From: Cyanobacteriota bacterium | GTDB taxonomy: Bacteria; Cyanobacteriota; Cyanobacteriia; PCC-6307; Cyanobiaceae | Length of the DNA: 64,000 nt | Reading direction: 5' to 3' | Assembly (NCBI GenBank): GCA_026389315.1 | Contig: JAPLIC010000062.1 | Coordinates: 1-64,000 of the forward strand | In this document: positions 27,601 through 36,318 of the stretch, in pieces | Position numbering within the stretch: the stretch's first letter is position 1 | Layout: the number at the start of each line of letters is the position of its first letter | Position numbers and translations under genes: made by a program | Notes under the pieces: model-generated | Databases searched by the model: none | Told to the model about the DNA's origin: nothing | Seen by the model: only the letters and a program-made list of their open reading frames with translations

Positions 27601-28753
27601 GGCACTGGGCCTAGAGAAGGGGTCGACCGTCGCTGCACCAATGTCTATTTATTCTTATCTGTGTCTCAATATAAGCCTCATAATAGGTCTTATATGCGAA
27701 CTATGGGACTGAGTTGGATTCGAATTTTCGCTTTTGGCGGCCCCCTTGGGTCCGGGGCTTGCTCCAGTCCAACTCAAGCCAAGCTTGCCAGCCGCTCCCG
27801 TTTTATCCCATCCCGTTCCATCCGCTCCCGCCCGGCTCCCGTCCGCTCCTCTCGCCTCTCCTCCCTTCCTGACCCGTCTCATCTCATCTCATCCCCCATC
27901 CCTTCCAGTCTTGTCCTGTCCTGTCTTGTCTTCTCCTGCCCTGCCCTGCCCTGCCCTGCCCTGTCTTGTCTTGTCTTGTCCTGTCCCATCCGGTTCGGGC
28001 GGCCAACTTGGCCATGACCCAGTCTTGGATCACATTTCTCGCCTGAGAATAGATCATAGACCTATGTATAGACTTACCTGCGACATATGCAACGCTGTTG
28101 GGGTCCCAGCGAAGCATGGCCGCGCCGGGACTTGACCCATGAAATCAGCCTTATGAGTTGCGTATCTGTGTTTAAAGCAGGTACGCGGCTATCAGACTCA
28201 TTGCAACACAGCGCTTTTAGGGATCTCATTGTCCAATTCTGGCCAATACACCTGCTCTGAAGCGGTCGGTGAAACGCTCGCCGCCGTGAACGCGGGTCGG
28301 CTTGGCACGGCGCCGGTGCCTGCGCCTAGGGGAGCAAAACCCCAGTTGCCCCTGGCATTTCCCCGAAAGACAACCACGGGACCAGAACCGGATCGCCTGG
28401 GATGGCCGGATCCATCGTCAAATGAATGCATTTCTAGTTGGGCACGCCGTAACCCTCCAGAGATCTTGCGACCAGAAATGCGTCGATCGGATCAAAACTT
28501 TTGTCTCATCATGAAAAATGAGACTTAAGAATGGACTCACTAAGAGTCTATGGCAAGATTTCTGATACGATCTCTGGCTGTTCCCATCACTGTTTGGTTC
28601 TTGCTGGGCCTGCTTGCTGACAAGGGAGCGAAGCTCGATCAAATTCCCATGGGTCTCGGATGACCTTGATAGGGGACTCATGAAAGTCTTGACTGGGACT
28701 TATCAATGGTCTTAGCCTGGACATATGGGTCTTCTATAAATCTTATTATTGGA
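27601..28753. other. long non-coding region with low-complexity and dyad repeats
   Basis: About 1.2 kb between the apcD terminator and the J-domain gene without a convincing gene. It holds a pyrimidine-rich pentanucleotide tract (27800-27990), then AT-richer unique sequence. A set of short GGAC...GTCT dyads follows, mostly at 28533-28767. ORFs here (for example 28229-28528) lack a start context, family features or a normal composition. The AT content is higher than in the flanking genes, suggesting relic or inserted DNA. Confidence 0.6.
27800..27990 (+). repeat. pentanucleotide pyrimidine-rich tandem tract
   Basis: From 27911 to 27990 the sequence is 16 contiguous 5-nt units, nearly all YTGYC (ctgcc, ctgtc or ttgtc), including five ctgcc in a row. 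The preceding ~110 nt keep the same 5-nt phase in a more decayed, C/T-rich form (for example gtctc atctc atctc). The opposite strand is strongly G/A-rich. Confidence 0.93.
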
Positions 28754-28767
28754 CCAATTGATAGTCT
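28533..28767 (+). repeat. short dyad repeats GGAC-N(7-9)-GTCT, five copies
   Basis: Copies start at 28533, 28673, 28695, 28719 and 28751. Each begins GGAC(T), has an AT-rich centre and ends (A/G)GTCT(T). They are imperfect inverted repeats, and the last four are spaced 22, 24 and 32 nt apart. Related words also occur near 27685 and 28050. Confidence 0.5.
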
Positions 28768-28775
28768 ACAATTGG
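28754..28775 (-). terminator. stem-loop downstream of J-domain gene
   Basis: A perfect 7-bp stem CCAATTG/CAATTGG with an 8-nt loop lies 11 nt past the J-domain gene stop on the minus strand. It is AT-rich and has no clear T-run, so termination is only possible. Confidence 0.35.
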
Positions 28776-28786
28776 ACGGTTGAGCC

Positions 28787-29926
28787 TCAGGCTTCGCGCT
28801 GCTCGGGCTGGCGATACAGCTCTTTGAGGAGTTGGTAGGCCTCGTTGACCCGGCGCATTTCCTCCAGGGAGCCGCCGGAATCGGGATGGTGCTGCAGGGC
28901 CATGTCCCGATAGGCCTCGCGAATCTGGGCCAGGGTGAGCCGATGACCTGGGCCCGTCGGCAGTTGCAGCTGCTTCAGGGCCCCCTGCAGGGTCATGGTG
29001 TGCTCCAGGGTTTGGAAGGAGGTGCCGCGCCGCCGCCGCCGAAAGCGATGCACAAAGCGATGGATCAGGGTGGGCATGCGCATGGGCAAGGTGGCGGCGC
29101 TGTAGGGGTCCTCAAGCAGCCCCGCTGTCACCAGCACCCGCTCGAAACTCGGGGGGCTGGCTCCCCACCCGGGCACCAGCTGGCCCATCAGGGTGCAAGC
29201 GGCAGACCAAGTGAATCGGCGACCCTCGCAAACCTCGGCCTGAGGCCAGATGTCCTGAGCCAGCCACACCATGGCCGCCTCCAGAACCGTCGCGTTGGCG
29301 GAGTGGCCATAGAGATCTTGCCATTGCTGCAGGGCCGCTTGTTGGGCCTCTTGGACCACCTGCTCCCCCAGGGGGAGAGGAGGGAGAACCGAATGGTGGC
29401 CAGGGGCGGGCGGATCGGAGTTGAGGCTGCGGCGCAGTTCGTCGCTGCGGCGGCGCACGAATCCAGGCAGATCGATGCCGCCAGCACGCGCCTCGCTATT
29501 GGCGGTTGGGGATCCAGGGTTCGGAGTCGACCCCGCTGAGGAACCGGCTGGGGGAGGTTCCGCTTCGGACGCTGGGGAAACACTCTGGCCAACTTGGCCC
29601 CGAGAGGGATGCAGGATGATTTCTGTGGCGGGTTCTTCCGGCTCAATGCCAGGTCCAACCAGCACCAGGGCCGACCGGTCGTCGAAGGCATCGGTGCCGC
29701 TTGGGCTGCCGTCCCCGGCGTTGATCTCTGCGGTGCTGAGGATATCGAGTTGGACGGCCTCCGCCTCGGCGGGGTCTGCGCCGAAGAGAGTCTCAAGCAG
29801 CCGTTCGAGGACATCACCGCGATTGCGCAGGCCCCATTCCTTTTTGAGGTCATCGATCTGGGAGAGGCGTTCGAGCGTGAGCTCCAGGGTGAAACGCCGT
29901 TTGGCCCCCTTTTCAGAGTCGGTCAC
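28787..29926 (-). CDS. J-domain protein with N-terminal RHH-like segment
   Basis: 379 residues. The C-terminal ~65 residues are a J-domain with the HPD tripeptide (RLTLAQIREAYRDMALQHHPDSGG), which would stimulate a DnaK-type ATPase. The N-terminus (KRRFTLELTLERLSQIDDLKKEWGLRNRGDVLERLLETLF) resembles a ribbon-helix-helix DNA-binding or dimerisation segment. Residues ~90-190 are Pro/Ser/Glu-rich linker and ~200-300 a helical domain. No zinc-finger or C-terminal DnaJ substrate domain is present, so this is a class III J-protein. Function unknown. Confidence 0.82.
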   Translation of the reverse strand: MTDSEKGAKRRFTLELTLERLSQIDDLKKEWGLRNRGDVLERLLETLFGADPAEAEAVQLDILSTAEINAGDGSPSGTDAFDDRSALVLVGPGIEPEEPATEIILHPSRGQVGQSVSPASEAEPPPAGSSAGSTPNPGSPTANSEARAGGIDLPGFVRRRSDELRRSLNSDPPAPGHHSVLPPLPLGEQVVQEAQQAALQQWQDLYGHSANATVLEAAMVWLAQDIWPQAEVCEGRRFTWSAACTLMGQLVPGWGASPPSFERVLVTAGLLEDPYSAATLPMRMPTLIHRFVHRFRRRRRGTSFQTLEHTMTLQGALKQLQLPTGPGHRLTLAQIREAYRDMALQHHPDSGGSLEEMRRVNEAYQLLKELYRQPEQREA

Positions 29927-30136
29927 GGTGACTCAGGGGGGCGAGGCGCCTACCCCCCGGGACCCGTTTAGGCAACCACGATTCATGGCGCTGGCGCAGG
30001 TCATCGAGCTTCGAGCACAGGCTTCAATCATGCCGCTTCCCGCTACCGAAGGGAAGTGACGGTAAGCCGGCACTGGCGGTTGGGACCTCCTCAGTCAGCT
30101 CCCCTTGGAACCCGCTAGAAACGGTTGACTGCAGCC

Positions 30137-30379
30137 ATGCTTCCCTTGTTCCCCTTTGGATTCTGTGCTCCCTACGAGCCAGGTGACAATTACTGGCGCG
30201 GCCACCAGGAGCGCAAACTCCGCCTTTTGACCCACTGGCGCGATGGCCTCGAACGTCAGCTAGCCGGGCTCAATGCCGCCATCAACACGCTTGAGGAACA
30301 GATGCGTCGTCCGGCACCAGGTGCCGGCGGGTCTGGGAGAGCATCGGCTTGGGTGGAGACCAGGGATGCTCCTCAGTAA
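30137..30379 (+). CDS. small conserved hypothetical protein
   Basis: 80 residues from ATG 30137. The first half is ordered, aromatic and charged (LFPFGFCAPYEPGDNYWRGHQERKL), followed by a helix with coiled-coil character (LERQLAGLNAAINTLEEQM) and a Gly/Ala tail. The last ~100 nt run antisense to the end of the sigma-factor gene. I do not recognise the family. Confidence 0.5.
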   Translation: MLPLFPFGFCAPYEPGDNYWRGHQERKLRLLTHWRDGLERQLAGLNAAINTLEEQMRRPAPGAGGSGRASAWVETRDAPQ

Positions 30380-31097
30380 CGCCATCGAGGTGCTGACGCA
30401 GGTGTTCTAGCCCCTTGCGCAACTGTCGTTGCACGGTCATCGGGCTCACGCCAAGCTCGGCGGCGATCTTGCGGTAGCTCCAGCCTTCGAGAACCACCCG
30501 GCGCACGATCAGTTGCTGCCGGGAGTCGAGCACGTCGAGCATCGCCCCTAGGGCCATCGGCGGCGTGGCGCTCTCGGGCAACCCCGATTCCTCCTCGCTT
30601 GCCAGATCCTCGAGCATTTCAGGTTCGAGGCTGGCGGGACGATTCATCGCCCAGTTGCGTTCCAGCAACAACCACTGCCCTGGGCTGAGTCCCAGTTGCC
30701 GCTGCATGGTCGCCTGCATGGCGGCAGCACTCAGACCAGGGCCCTGCTGCCGTTGCCACTGCATGACCCTATCTTGAAGTTCGGCTTGGCGGCGGGGCAG
30801 GCGAACGAGGGGTGAGACATCACGCAGGTAGTGCAGTATGGCGCCGCGGATATGGGGGCGAGCGAAAGCCTCAAAGGGTGTCTGGCGTTCTTGGCTATAA
30901 AGCTCAGCGGCACGAATTAAGCCGAGCATGCCCGCTTGCTGCAGATCTTCACTGGATTCCCGGCTAAGTTGGGCATAATGAACAGCCAGGGGGCGCACCA
31001 GTTGGTGGTAGGCTTCAACACGACGATTACGCTGGCGTAGCTGGGGTGTGGCTAGGGCAAGCGAGCGACGGGGCTGGGGGGAATGGACCCTTGTCAT
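30282..31097 (-). CDS. alternative RNA polymerase sigma factor (group 3 type)
   Basis: 271 residues from ATG 31097 (MTRVHSPQP); upstream codons are Phe-rich noise. Region 2 is seen in LVRPLAVHYAQLSRESSEDLQQAGMLGLIRAAELY and FARPHIRGAILHYLRD. Region 4 is in LDSRQQLIVRRVVLEGWSYRKIAAELGVSPMTVQRQLRKGLEHLR. This resembles the SigF/SigH-like type III factors of cyanobacteria, which serve stress or surface functions. Its 3' end overlaps the opposite small gene by ~98 nt. Confidence 0.9.
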   Translation of the reverse strand: MTRVHSPQPRRSLALATPQLRQRNRRVEAYHQLVRPLAVHYAQLSRESSEDLQQAGMLGLIRAAELYSQERQTPFEAFARPHIRGAILHYLRDVSPLVRLPRRQAELQDRVMQWQRQQGPGLSAAAMQATMQRQLGLSPGQWLLLERNWAMNRPASLEPEMLEDLASEEESGLPESATPPMALGAMLDVLDSRQQLIVRRVVLEGWSYRKIAAELGVSPMTVQRQLRKGLEHLRQHLDGVTEEHPWSPPKPMLSQTRRHLVPDDASVPQAC

Positions 31098-31277
31098 GGC
31101 GATAAAAAAGAAAAATAAAGTGTTGAAATAAGCGGGCCAACTTGAGTTTGGAAACACCTGATTCCAAGCGATGGGGCCTGGCTCAAGGTCCGTTCCTTCA
31201 AGAACAGCTCGCCTTTCCAGCAAGCTCGATTTTGCCGCTGCTGCCAACCGTGAAAATACGGAAATCGCTTGGCAGAC

Positions 31278-32108
31278 TCAGTCGGCTGGGGCCGCCACCG
31301 CCTCCAAAAGGGCCCAGGGACCCTTTTGCTGCAACCAATTCAGGTCCGAGCGATGGGTGCCCAGCAGATAGCCGGCAAAGCCGAGCCCATTGACGCTGAA
31401 GCCGGCACAGTGCTCCCGCAGTCGGCGCACGGTGAGAAACCAGCTGTCATCAAAAAGCAAGTTATAAGGATGCAAGGGTTGGTCGTGGAGCCCCGGCTGC
31501 CCAAGTCCCAGCTCACGGCAGTGGCAGGCATAGATCTCGGCCAGATCCGAACCGCCCAAGGGGTCCTGGCGCGGGCTGAGGCGATAGGCCCACGGCCAGG
31601 GCGCTTGTTCCTGCCGTAGCTGTTGGGCGATCAATTCGGCCAGGGGACAGCTGGGTTCGTCGCCTTGTCGGGGCAGCAGTTGCAGGTGCCGGTGGGGCTG
31701 GCTGGCGCCGGCCAGCGCCGAACTATTGAAGAACCAGAGTCCGCCGGTGTCGGCGGCGACCCTTGCCACCGCGCGCCAATCTGGCCCCTCCAACCAGCCC
31801 TGCTGCGGTTTCCATTCCCCGCTGATCAGCAGCAGGTGACAGGACTGGACCGGATATTTGTTGAGCAACACGACATGGCCGCCCTGGAGTTGATCGACCT
31901 GCAGCAGCGGTTCCCAAGGCAGAAAGGGGTTGGGCCGTGGTCCGCACTCCCTCAGGTGGCGGGGCGGCAAACCATGGAGGGTGCGCAGCCGAAAGGGAGC
32001 CAGGCGGGGGTCGAGGATTTCCTCGGTGGCCAAGGGCACGAGGGCACCGCAACGCAGGGCCTCCAGGGAAACCTGGGAGGCTTGGCGCCAGTAACGTTCA
32101 GCCCGCAC
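31278..32108 (-). CDS. ATP adenylyltransferase / Ap4A phosphorylase-like protein
   Basis: GTG 32108 gives 276 residues and overlaps the SpoIID stop by 11 nt; an ATG at 32162 is also possible. The HIT-like histidine motif is QPHRHLQLLP, preceded by FFNSSALAGAS. HVVLLNKYPVQSCHLLLIS and NLLFDDSWFLTVRR (late Ap4A phosphorylase domain) are family-typical. The enzyme would split diadenosine tetraphosphate to ADP and ATP. Start choice is uncertain. Confidence 0.87.
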   Translation of the reverse strand: MRAERYWRQASQVSLEALRCGALVPLATEEILDPRLAPFRLRTLHGLPPRHLRECGPRPNPFLPWEPLLQVDQLQGGHVVLLNKYPVQSCHLLLISGEWKPQQGWLEGPDWRAVARVAADTGGLWFFNSSALAGASQPHRHLQLLPRQGDEPSCPLAELIAQQLRQEQAPWPWAYRLSPRQDPLGGSDLAEIYACHCRELGLGQPGLHDQPLHPYNLLFDDSWFLTVRRLREHCAGFSVNGLGFAGYLLGTHRSDLNWLQQKGPWALLEAVAAPAD

Positions 32109-33321
32109 CCGCCTGCAACCGGGCCAGGGAAGCCCCTTGGTAGTAGCGCCCCAGGATCTCATTGAAGCGCAGACCCTGTTGCGCCAACTCCTGGGCCCCG
32201 GTCTGGCTCATGCTCGCTCCCAGGTGGCCATGGGCCTCGTCGACGATCTGCTGGGTGGCGGCGTAAAGACTTTCGACGATGCCGCCCTGGTAGCTCAAGA
32301 TGACGCCGGCGGTACTGGAGGTGGCCTGCCGGGTGCGGCTACTGACACTGTTGAGGCCTTCGTAGTTCTGCCAGCGCGTTGTGTCACCCAGGTGCCAGTG
32401 CTGATCCGCCGGTCGAGCCATGTGGGCCATGGCATAAGAGCGGGCGGCCACGGCCTGGGCCTTGAGGGCCTCCATCATCCAAGAGCTGGGCATTTCTCCT
32501 CCCACCACCGAACTGATGTAGGACTCAAGCGAGAGGTGATTGACGACCTGGAACCCATCGGCGGCCCTCAGGACCCGGAACAGGCCGCCATAGGCCCGCC
32601 CGTCAGCCTGCAAAGAGGCGTCAGCACTACTCCGCATCCACACTTCAGCATTGGCGGCCATCAGGTCTTCGAGGTCAGGGGCCTCCCCGGCACCCCCCTG
32701 GGCGAGCAGCTGGCCGGCTCGGTCCCTTATCTGCCAGGGACCCTCCGCCGAGAGCCTGGGGCGGGCTGGGAGCTTGAGCAGGGCCACCCGGATCTCCAGG
32801 GCCACCTCCGGGCCTCCCTGGGGGACCTGGAGAGACCTGGACCCCTTGGCAATGCGGGCCGCTCGCAGCCGACCCACCATCTGGGCCGCTGCGGCCTCGC
32901 TCCCCACCGCCTGGGTCCCGGACGCCGCGGTACCGGCAGCCGCGTCCGGCGACGGCAGGGATGGCGGCAAGCTGGGGGCGGCGGCACCGGCCGCTGCGGC
33001 GGCGCCGCCCCCTGGGACAGCGCTCCCCGCTGCGGCGGCGCTGTTGAACCCACCGGCCTGGCTGGTGACGGTGGCCCGACTCGGTTGGGCGATCAGGGCT
33101 TCGAGAACATCCCGGTCGGCTGTGGTGGGCCCTGGTTTGAGCAGGGTCTGGGCCCAGAATCCAGCGCCCACCGCCACGGTGGCGAGGGGGGCGGTGATCA
33201 ACAGGGGATGGGGCCTCAAGCGATGGCGAGCCAGTGCTGCCAAGCGGCTTCGCCATCGTCGCCCATATTGCCCATGCCCTCGGGCGATAGGGGCACTGAG
33301 GCGTTCAAGGTGCCATCCCAC
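32098..33321 (-). CDS. SpoIID/LytB-domain protein
   Basis: 407 residues as drawn, but the first ~35 codons overlap the phzF-like gene. TTG 33243, or another start near the hydrophobic helix (HPLLITAPLATVAVGAGFWAQ), is more likely. A long Ala/Gly/Pro-rich spacer follows (~90-150), then the SpoIID domain: SLESYISSVVGGEMPSSWMMEALKAQAVAARSYAMAH and GIVESLYAATQQIVDEAHGHLG. SpoIID-type proteins are lytic transglycosylases or amidase enhancers, so a cell-wall role is likely. Confidence 0.9.
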   Translation of the reverse strand: MGWHLERLSAPIARGHGQYGRRWRSRLAALARHRLRPHPLLITAPLATVAVGAGFWAQTLLKPGPTTADRDVLEALIAQPSRATVTSQAGGFNSAAAAGSAVPGGGAAAAAGAAAPSLPPSLPSPDAAAGTAASGTQAVGSEAAAAQMVGRLRAARIAKGSRSLQVPQGGPEVALEIRVALLKLPARPRLSAEGPWQIRDRAGQLLAQGGAGEAPDLEDLMAANAEVWMRSSADASLQADGRAYGGLFRVLRAADGFQVVNHLSLESYISSVVGGEMPSSWMMEALKAQAVAARSYAMAHMARPADQHWHLGDTTRWQNYEGLNSVSSRTRQATSSTAGVILSYQGGIVESLYAATQQIVDEAHGHLGASMSQTGAQELAQQGLRFNEILGRYYQGASLARLQAGAG

Positions 33322-34181
33322 AGCAGATGTCCCATACCTGTCAGGCGGATCATGCCTGATGGAGCGCTCTCACACACCATGCCCCCAGGACGGTCAGAGC
33401 ATTGCCAGCCGATCACCCGGGATCGTTGCAGCCGCTTTTGCCAGTAGGGGGCCACCAGGGCGTGGGCCGAACCGGTGACCGGATCTTCGTCGATGCCCAG
33501 GCCCGGTGCAAAAAAGCGCAGCTGATAATCCGCCGCTTCCCCCGCCACCAAAGGGCCCCCCGGGTCGTCTACGGGCTGCATCAGCACCAGCCCCTCCCGG
33601 TCGTCTCCTTGAAGCTCGTGGGCCAGGGAGGCCATGGCGGCCAGGGGGGCTGCGGCGGCCACCAGGGCGACCCGGTAGCCCAGGGCCGAGGTCCAGTAAG
33701 CCTTGGGGGGCTGGCCGAGTCGCTGCAGCAGCAGCCGGCCCAGCGGCTCCGGCACGCTGGTGGGTACCAGCTCCCCTGTTGGCAAATCAAGTTGACCCCG
33801 CCCCGTCTCCAGCAGGCGCACCGGCAGGACGCCGCTGCGGGTCCGGAAGCGCAAGGACTCCCCGGGATGGAGGTCGCCCCAGTGGCAGAGGGCCAATAAG
33901 GCCCCAAGAGTGGCGTGGCCACAGAGGCGCACTTCAGTGCTGGGGGTGAACCATCGCAGCAGCCAGGTTCGCTCACCGGGGGCCCGCAGCACAAAGGCCG
34001 TCTCCGACTGGCGCAGGCTGGCGGCAATCGCCCCCATCCACGGGGCCGGGGCCGGAGTTTCCAATCGCACCACAGTGGCCCCATTGCCGCAGCAGGGTCC
34101 CGCCCCGAAGGCCTCGATCAGCACCGCCGGCAGCCCCGGGCCCGAACTTGCGGGGATCTGGGCGAGGGTGGGTTGGCTCAT
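33216..34181 (-). CDS. PhzF-family epimerase/isomerase
   Basis: 321 residues with the DAP-epimerase-like double hot-dog fold of PhzF. Motifs: EAFGAGPCCGNGATVV at the start, SETAFVL with the conserved Glu (QSETAF), RWFTPSTEVRLCGHATLGA and LGIDEDPVTGSAHALVAPYW. The substrate is unknown; most genomic PhzF proteins have no assigned role. It overlaps gpsA by 4 nt upstream. Confidence 0.93.
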   Translation of the reverse strand: MSQPTLAQIPASSGPGLPAVLIEAFGAGPCCGNGATVVRLETPAPAPWMGAIAASLRQSETAFVLRAPGERTWLLRWFTPSTEVRLCGHATLGALLALCHWGDLHPGESLRFRTRSGVLPVRLLETGRGQLDLPTGELVPTSVPEPLGRLLLQRLGQPPKAYWTSALGYRVALVAAAAPLAAMASLAHELQGDDREGLVLMQPVDDPGGPLVAGEAADYQLRFFAPGLGIDEDPVTGSAHALVAPYWQKRLQRSRVIGWQCSDRPGGMVCESAPSGMIRLTGMGHLLWDGTLNASVPLSPEGMGNMGDDGEAAWQHWLAIA

Positions 34182-35107
34182 CGGCAGCGTTCGTCCGCTT
34201 CGGGGCGCAGGTCACGTTCCATCAGGGCCCGAACGGCCTCACGGGGATCCACCCGACCCTCCAACAGGTCGACCACCTGGCGGCAGATAGGGACCGACCA
34301 ACCCCGGTGGTCCGCCAGGGACACCACGGCCCGGGCCGTGGGGGGAGCTTCCACGGTGGCGCCGATGGCGGCCAGGGCCACCGCTTCGGTAGCGCCAGTC
34401 GCCAGCTGGTTGCCAAAGCGGTAATTGCGGCTCAGGGGGCTGTTGGCGGTGGCCAGGAGGTCCCCCAACCCCGCCAGCCCGTAAAGGGTGGCACCTTGAC
34501 CCCCCAGGGCTTTGAGAACCACCTCCATCTCGGCGAGGCCGCGGCAGAGCAGGGAGGCTTTCGCGTTGGCGCCAAGGCCGAGCCCATCGCTGATGCCGGC
34601 GGCCACAGCCATGACGTTCTTCATGGCACCCGCCACCTCAGTGCCGATGGGATCAGAATTGGTATAAAGGCGCAGGTTGGGGGTGAGGAGGGCCGTCTGC
34701 AGGCGTTCTGCCAGGGCTCCATCGTGACTGGCGACCACGCTGGCCGCCGGCAGACCCCGATCCAATTCGTCGGCCAGGTTGGGGCCGCTGAGCACGGCCA
34801 TGCTGGTTTGGGGATGGTGGCGTTGCCAGAGCTGGCTGGCGCTGCAAAGGCGCTCCAGGTCGATGCCCTTGCTGCAACTCAACAGCGGCACCCCTGGGGG
34901 CCAATGGCCCACCAGGGCCTCGGCCAACGGCTCCACCCCCGCCATCGAGACCGCTGAAACCACCAAGGCGCTTTCAGCGAAAAGCGTGGGTGGTAGAGGA
35001 CCATCGCGACGCGACCAGGCCGTCACCTCGTGGCCCTGGAGGCTCCAGAGCCGGCCGAGCGTGCTTCCCCAAGCCCCTTTGCCCAACAGAGTGATGCGCA
35101 GACCCAT
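34178..35107 (-). CDS. gpsA: glycerol-3-phosphate dehydrogenase [NAD(P)+]
   Basis: Makes sn-glycerol-3-phosphate for phospholipid synthesis. 309 residues, slightly shorter than the usual ~330. The nucleotide-binding loop is LLGKGAWGSTLG. LLSCSKGIDLERL, AVLSGPNLADELDRGLPAASVVA and TEVAGAMKNVMAVAAGISDGLGLGANAKASL include the catalytic Lys (AMKNV). The end FGNQLATGATEAVALA matches. Followed by phzF with a 4-nt overlap. Confidence 0.96.
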   Translation of the reverse strand: MGLRITLLGKGAWGSTLGRLWSLQGHEVTAWSRRDGPLPPTLFAESALVVSAVSMAGVEPLAEALVGHWPPGVPLLSCSKGIDLERLCSASQLWQRHHPQTSMAVLSGPNLADELDRGLPAASVVASHDGALAERLQTALLTPNLRLYTNSDPIGTEVAGAMKNVMAVAAGISDGLGLGANAKASLLCRGLAEMEVVLKALGGQGATLYGLAGLGDLLATANSPLSRNYRFGNQLATGATEAVALAAIGATVEAPPTARAVVSLADHRGWSVPICRQVVDLLEGRVDPREAVRALMERDLRPEADERCR

Positions 35108-35207
35108 GCGAACGCCGCACCTGTGGCCTCATGGACTTTCATCATGGGCCATGCCACCTCCCCCTGGCGACCTTGCTGGTTACGCCTGTGGACCCCGGTG
35201 GGGGGCC

Positions 35208-35594
35208 TCAGGCGCAGTGGGCTTGCAGAATTTCGAGGGGAATCAACAACAAGGTGGCTTGCTCGCAGGCTTCCAGGATCACCGGTGGCGCCATGCCGTC
35301 CTGGTAGGCCTCCAGCCAGCGACTGGCGCAGACGCACCAGCGATCACCGGGCTTCAGCCCTGGGAAGCCATGGGCCGGGGCCGGGGCACTGAGGTCGTTG
35401 CCCTGGGCTTTGGTGTAGGCCAGAAAGGCTTCGTTGACGACGCAACAAACCGTGTGCAGACCCACATCGGCGGGATTGGTGCGACAGCTGCCGTCCCGGA
35501 ACCAGCCGGTCATGGGTTCACAACCGCAGATTTGCAGGGCCTCACCGAGGACACTGAGCTCTCCAGCCGCTGCGGGAGAGGGGGATGGGGACAC
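35208..35594 (-). CDS. DUF2237 family protein
   Basis: 128 residues. Matches DUF2237: VLGEALQICGCEPMTGWFRDGSC, the conserved DVGLHTVCCVVNEAFLAYTKAQGNDLSAP and FPGLKPGDRWCVCASRWLEAYQDG. It has conserved cysteines and Asp residues but no known function. Transcribed opposite to the next small gene, separated by ~130 nt. Confidence 0.92.
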   Translation of the reverse strand: MSPSPSPAAAGELSVLGEALQICGCEPMTGWFRDGSCRTNPADVGLHTVCCVVNEAFLAYTKAQGNDLSAPAPAHGFPGLKPGDRWCVCASRWLEAYQDGMAPPVILEACEQATLLLIPLEILQAHCA

Positions 35595-35728
35595 GGAAAA
35601 GGGGCCAAGGGCGGTGCCGATTCTGATGGGTCAAGCCACAAATCGGGTCAAGGAGGTTGACGGAATGGCGGGGGGAGGCGTTAAAGGTCATCTACGGCTG
35701 CATACTTCCGCTGAGCGCCGACCCCTCC

Positions 35729-35956
35729 ATGACTTGGGACTTCACCGAGGATGCGGCCTTCCTGGCCCTCTGCGACGCCTACAAGGAAAGTGGTGAGCCT
35801 TCCGCCATGGAATTCCTTGCCCATGGCGAAGGCGCCTTCCATTTTCAAGAGCTCACCCAGAACGCTGCCGGTGAAGGCATCGACCTGAGCGACTCAGCCG
35901 CTCTGGAGGAATTCCAGCAGGACGTCATCGACACCCTGGAGGATCTGTGCACCTGA
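35729..35956 (+). CDS. small acidic conserved hypothetical protein
   Basis: 75 residues from ATG 35729 (MTWDFTEDAAFLALCDAY); the longer frame upstream begins in non-coding sequence. It is very acidic, with helices FLALCDAYKESGEPSAMEFL and LEEFQQDVIDTLEDLC. There is no signal or membrane segment. The pattern looks like a picocyanobacterial conserved protein of unknown function. Confidence 0.65.
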   Translation: MTWDFTEDAAFLALCDAYKESGEPSAMEFLAHGEGAFHFQELTQNAAGEGIDLSDSAALEEFQQDVIDTLEDLCT

Positions 35957-35972
35957 GGCCCAACGATGGCCC

Positions 35973-36281
35973 TCAGCCGTAGAAAAAGGCGATCTCCTTG
36001 TCCTTGAGGCCCTCCCAGCCCGCATCGCGCAGGCGGGCATCCAGGGTGGTCTGATCAAAGTGTTTGGCTCCGGTGCGCACGATGCGATTGCGCATCGATT
36101 TGGTAACACCGCTGCGGGCGCGGCCGTTCTCGCGCTCCATCACCTCCTGGTAGAGCGCCAGCATCGCTGGCGGCAGGGGGGATCCATCGAGGTCCTGACC
36201 TGAGGCAATGGCGGCATCAATGCCGCCGGGACCGGCTAGGGCCATGGGAATGGGAGCAGAAGGGCCCTGAAAGCCTGCCAC
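35973..36281 (-). CDS. conserved hypothetical protein
   Basis: 102 residues, soluble. The second half (MLALYQEVMERENGRARSGVTKSMRNRIVRTGAKHFDQTTLDARLRDAG) is helical and charged and likely the folded core; the first ~35 residues are Gly/Pro/Ala-rich. ATG at 36245 is an alternative start. It lies just downstream of metH on the same strand with ~40 nt between. Function unknown. Confidence 0.65.
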   Translation of the reverse strand: MAGFQGPSAPIPMALAGPGGIDAAIASGQDLDGSPLPPAMLALYQEVMERENGRARSGVTKSMRNRIVRTGAKHFDQTTLDARLRDAGWEGLKDKEIAFFYG

Positions 36282-36318
36282 GGCCCATGGCTTCTCCTGA
36301 GGATCAAGCCTTCAAGCT

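Noticed and set aside
27911..27990. CRISPR array
   Set aside because: Units are 5 nt with no unique spacers; it is a simple tandem repeat.
27661..28135. ORFs through the pentanucleotide tract, giving Leu/Ser/Cys/Pro repeats
   Set aside because: They arise because a 5-nt repeat is open in several frames; no start or conservation signal.
28229..28528. 99-residue plus-strand ORF in the 1.2-kb gap
   Set aside because: Composition is unlike neighbouring proteins, there is no recognised motif, and it lies in a region with repeats and AT-rich decay.
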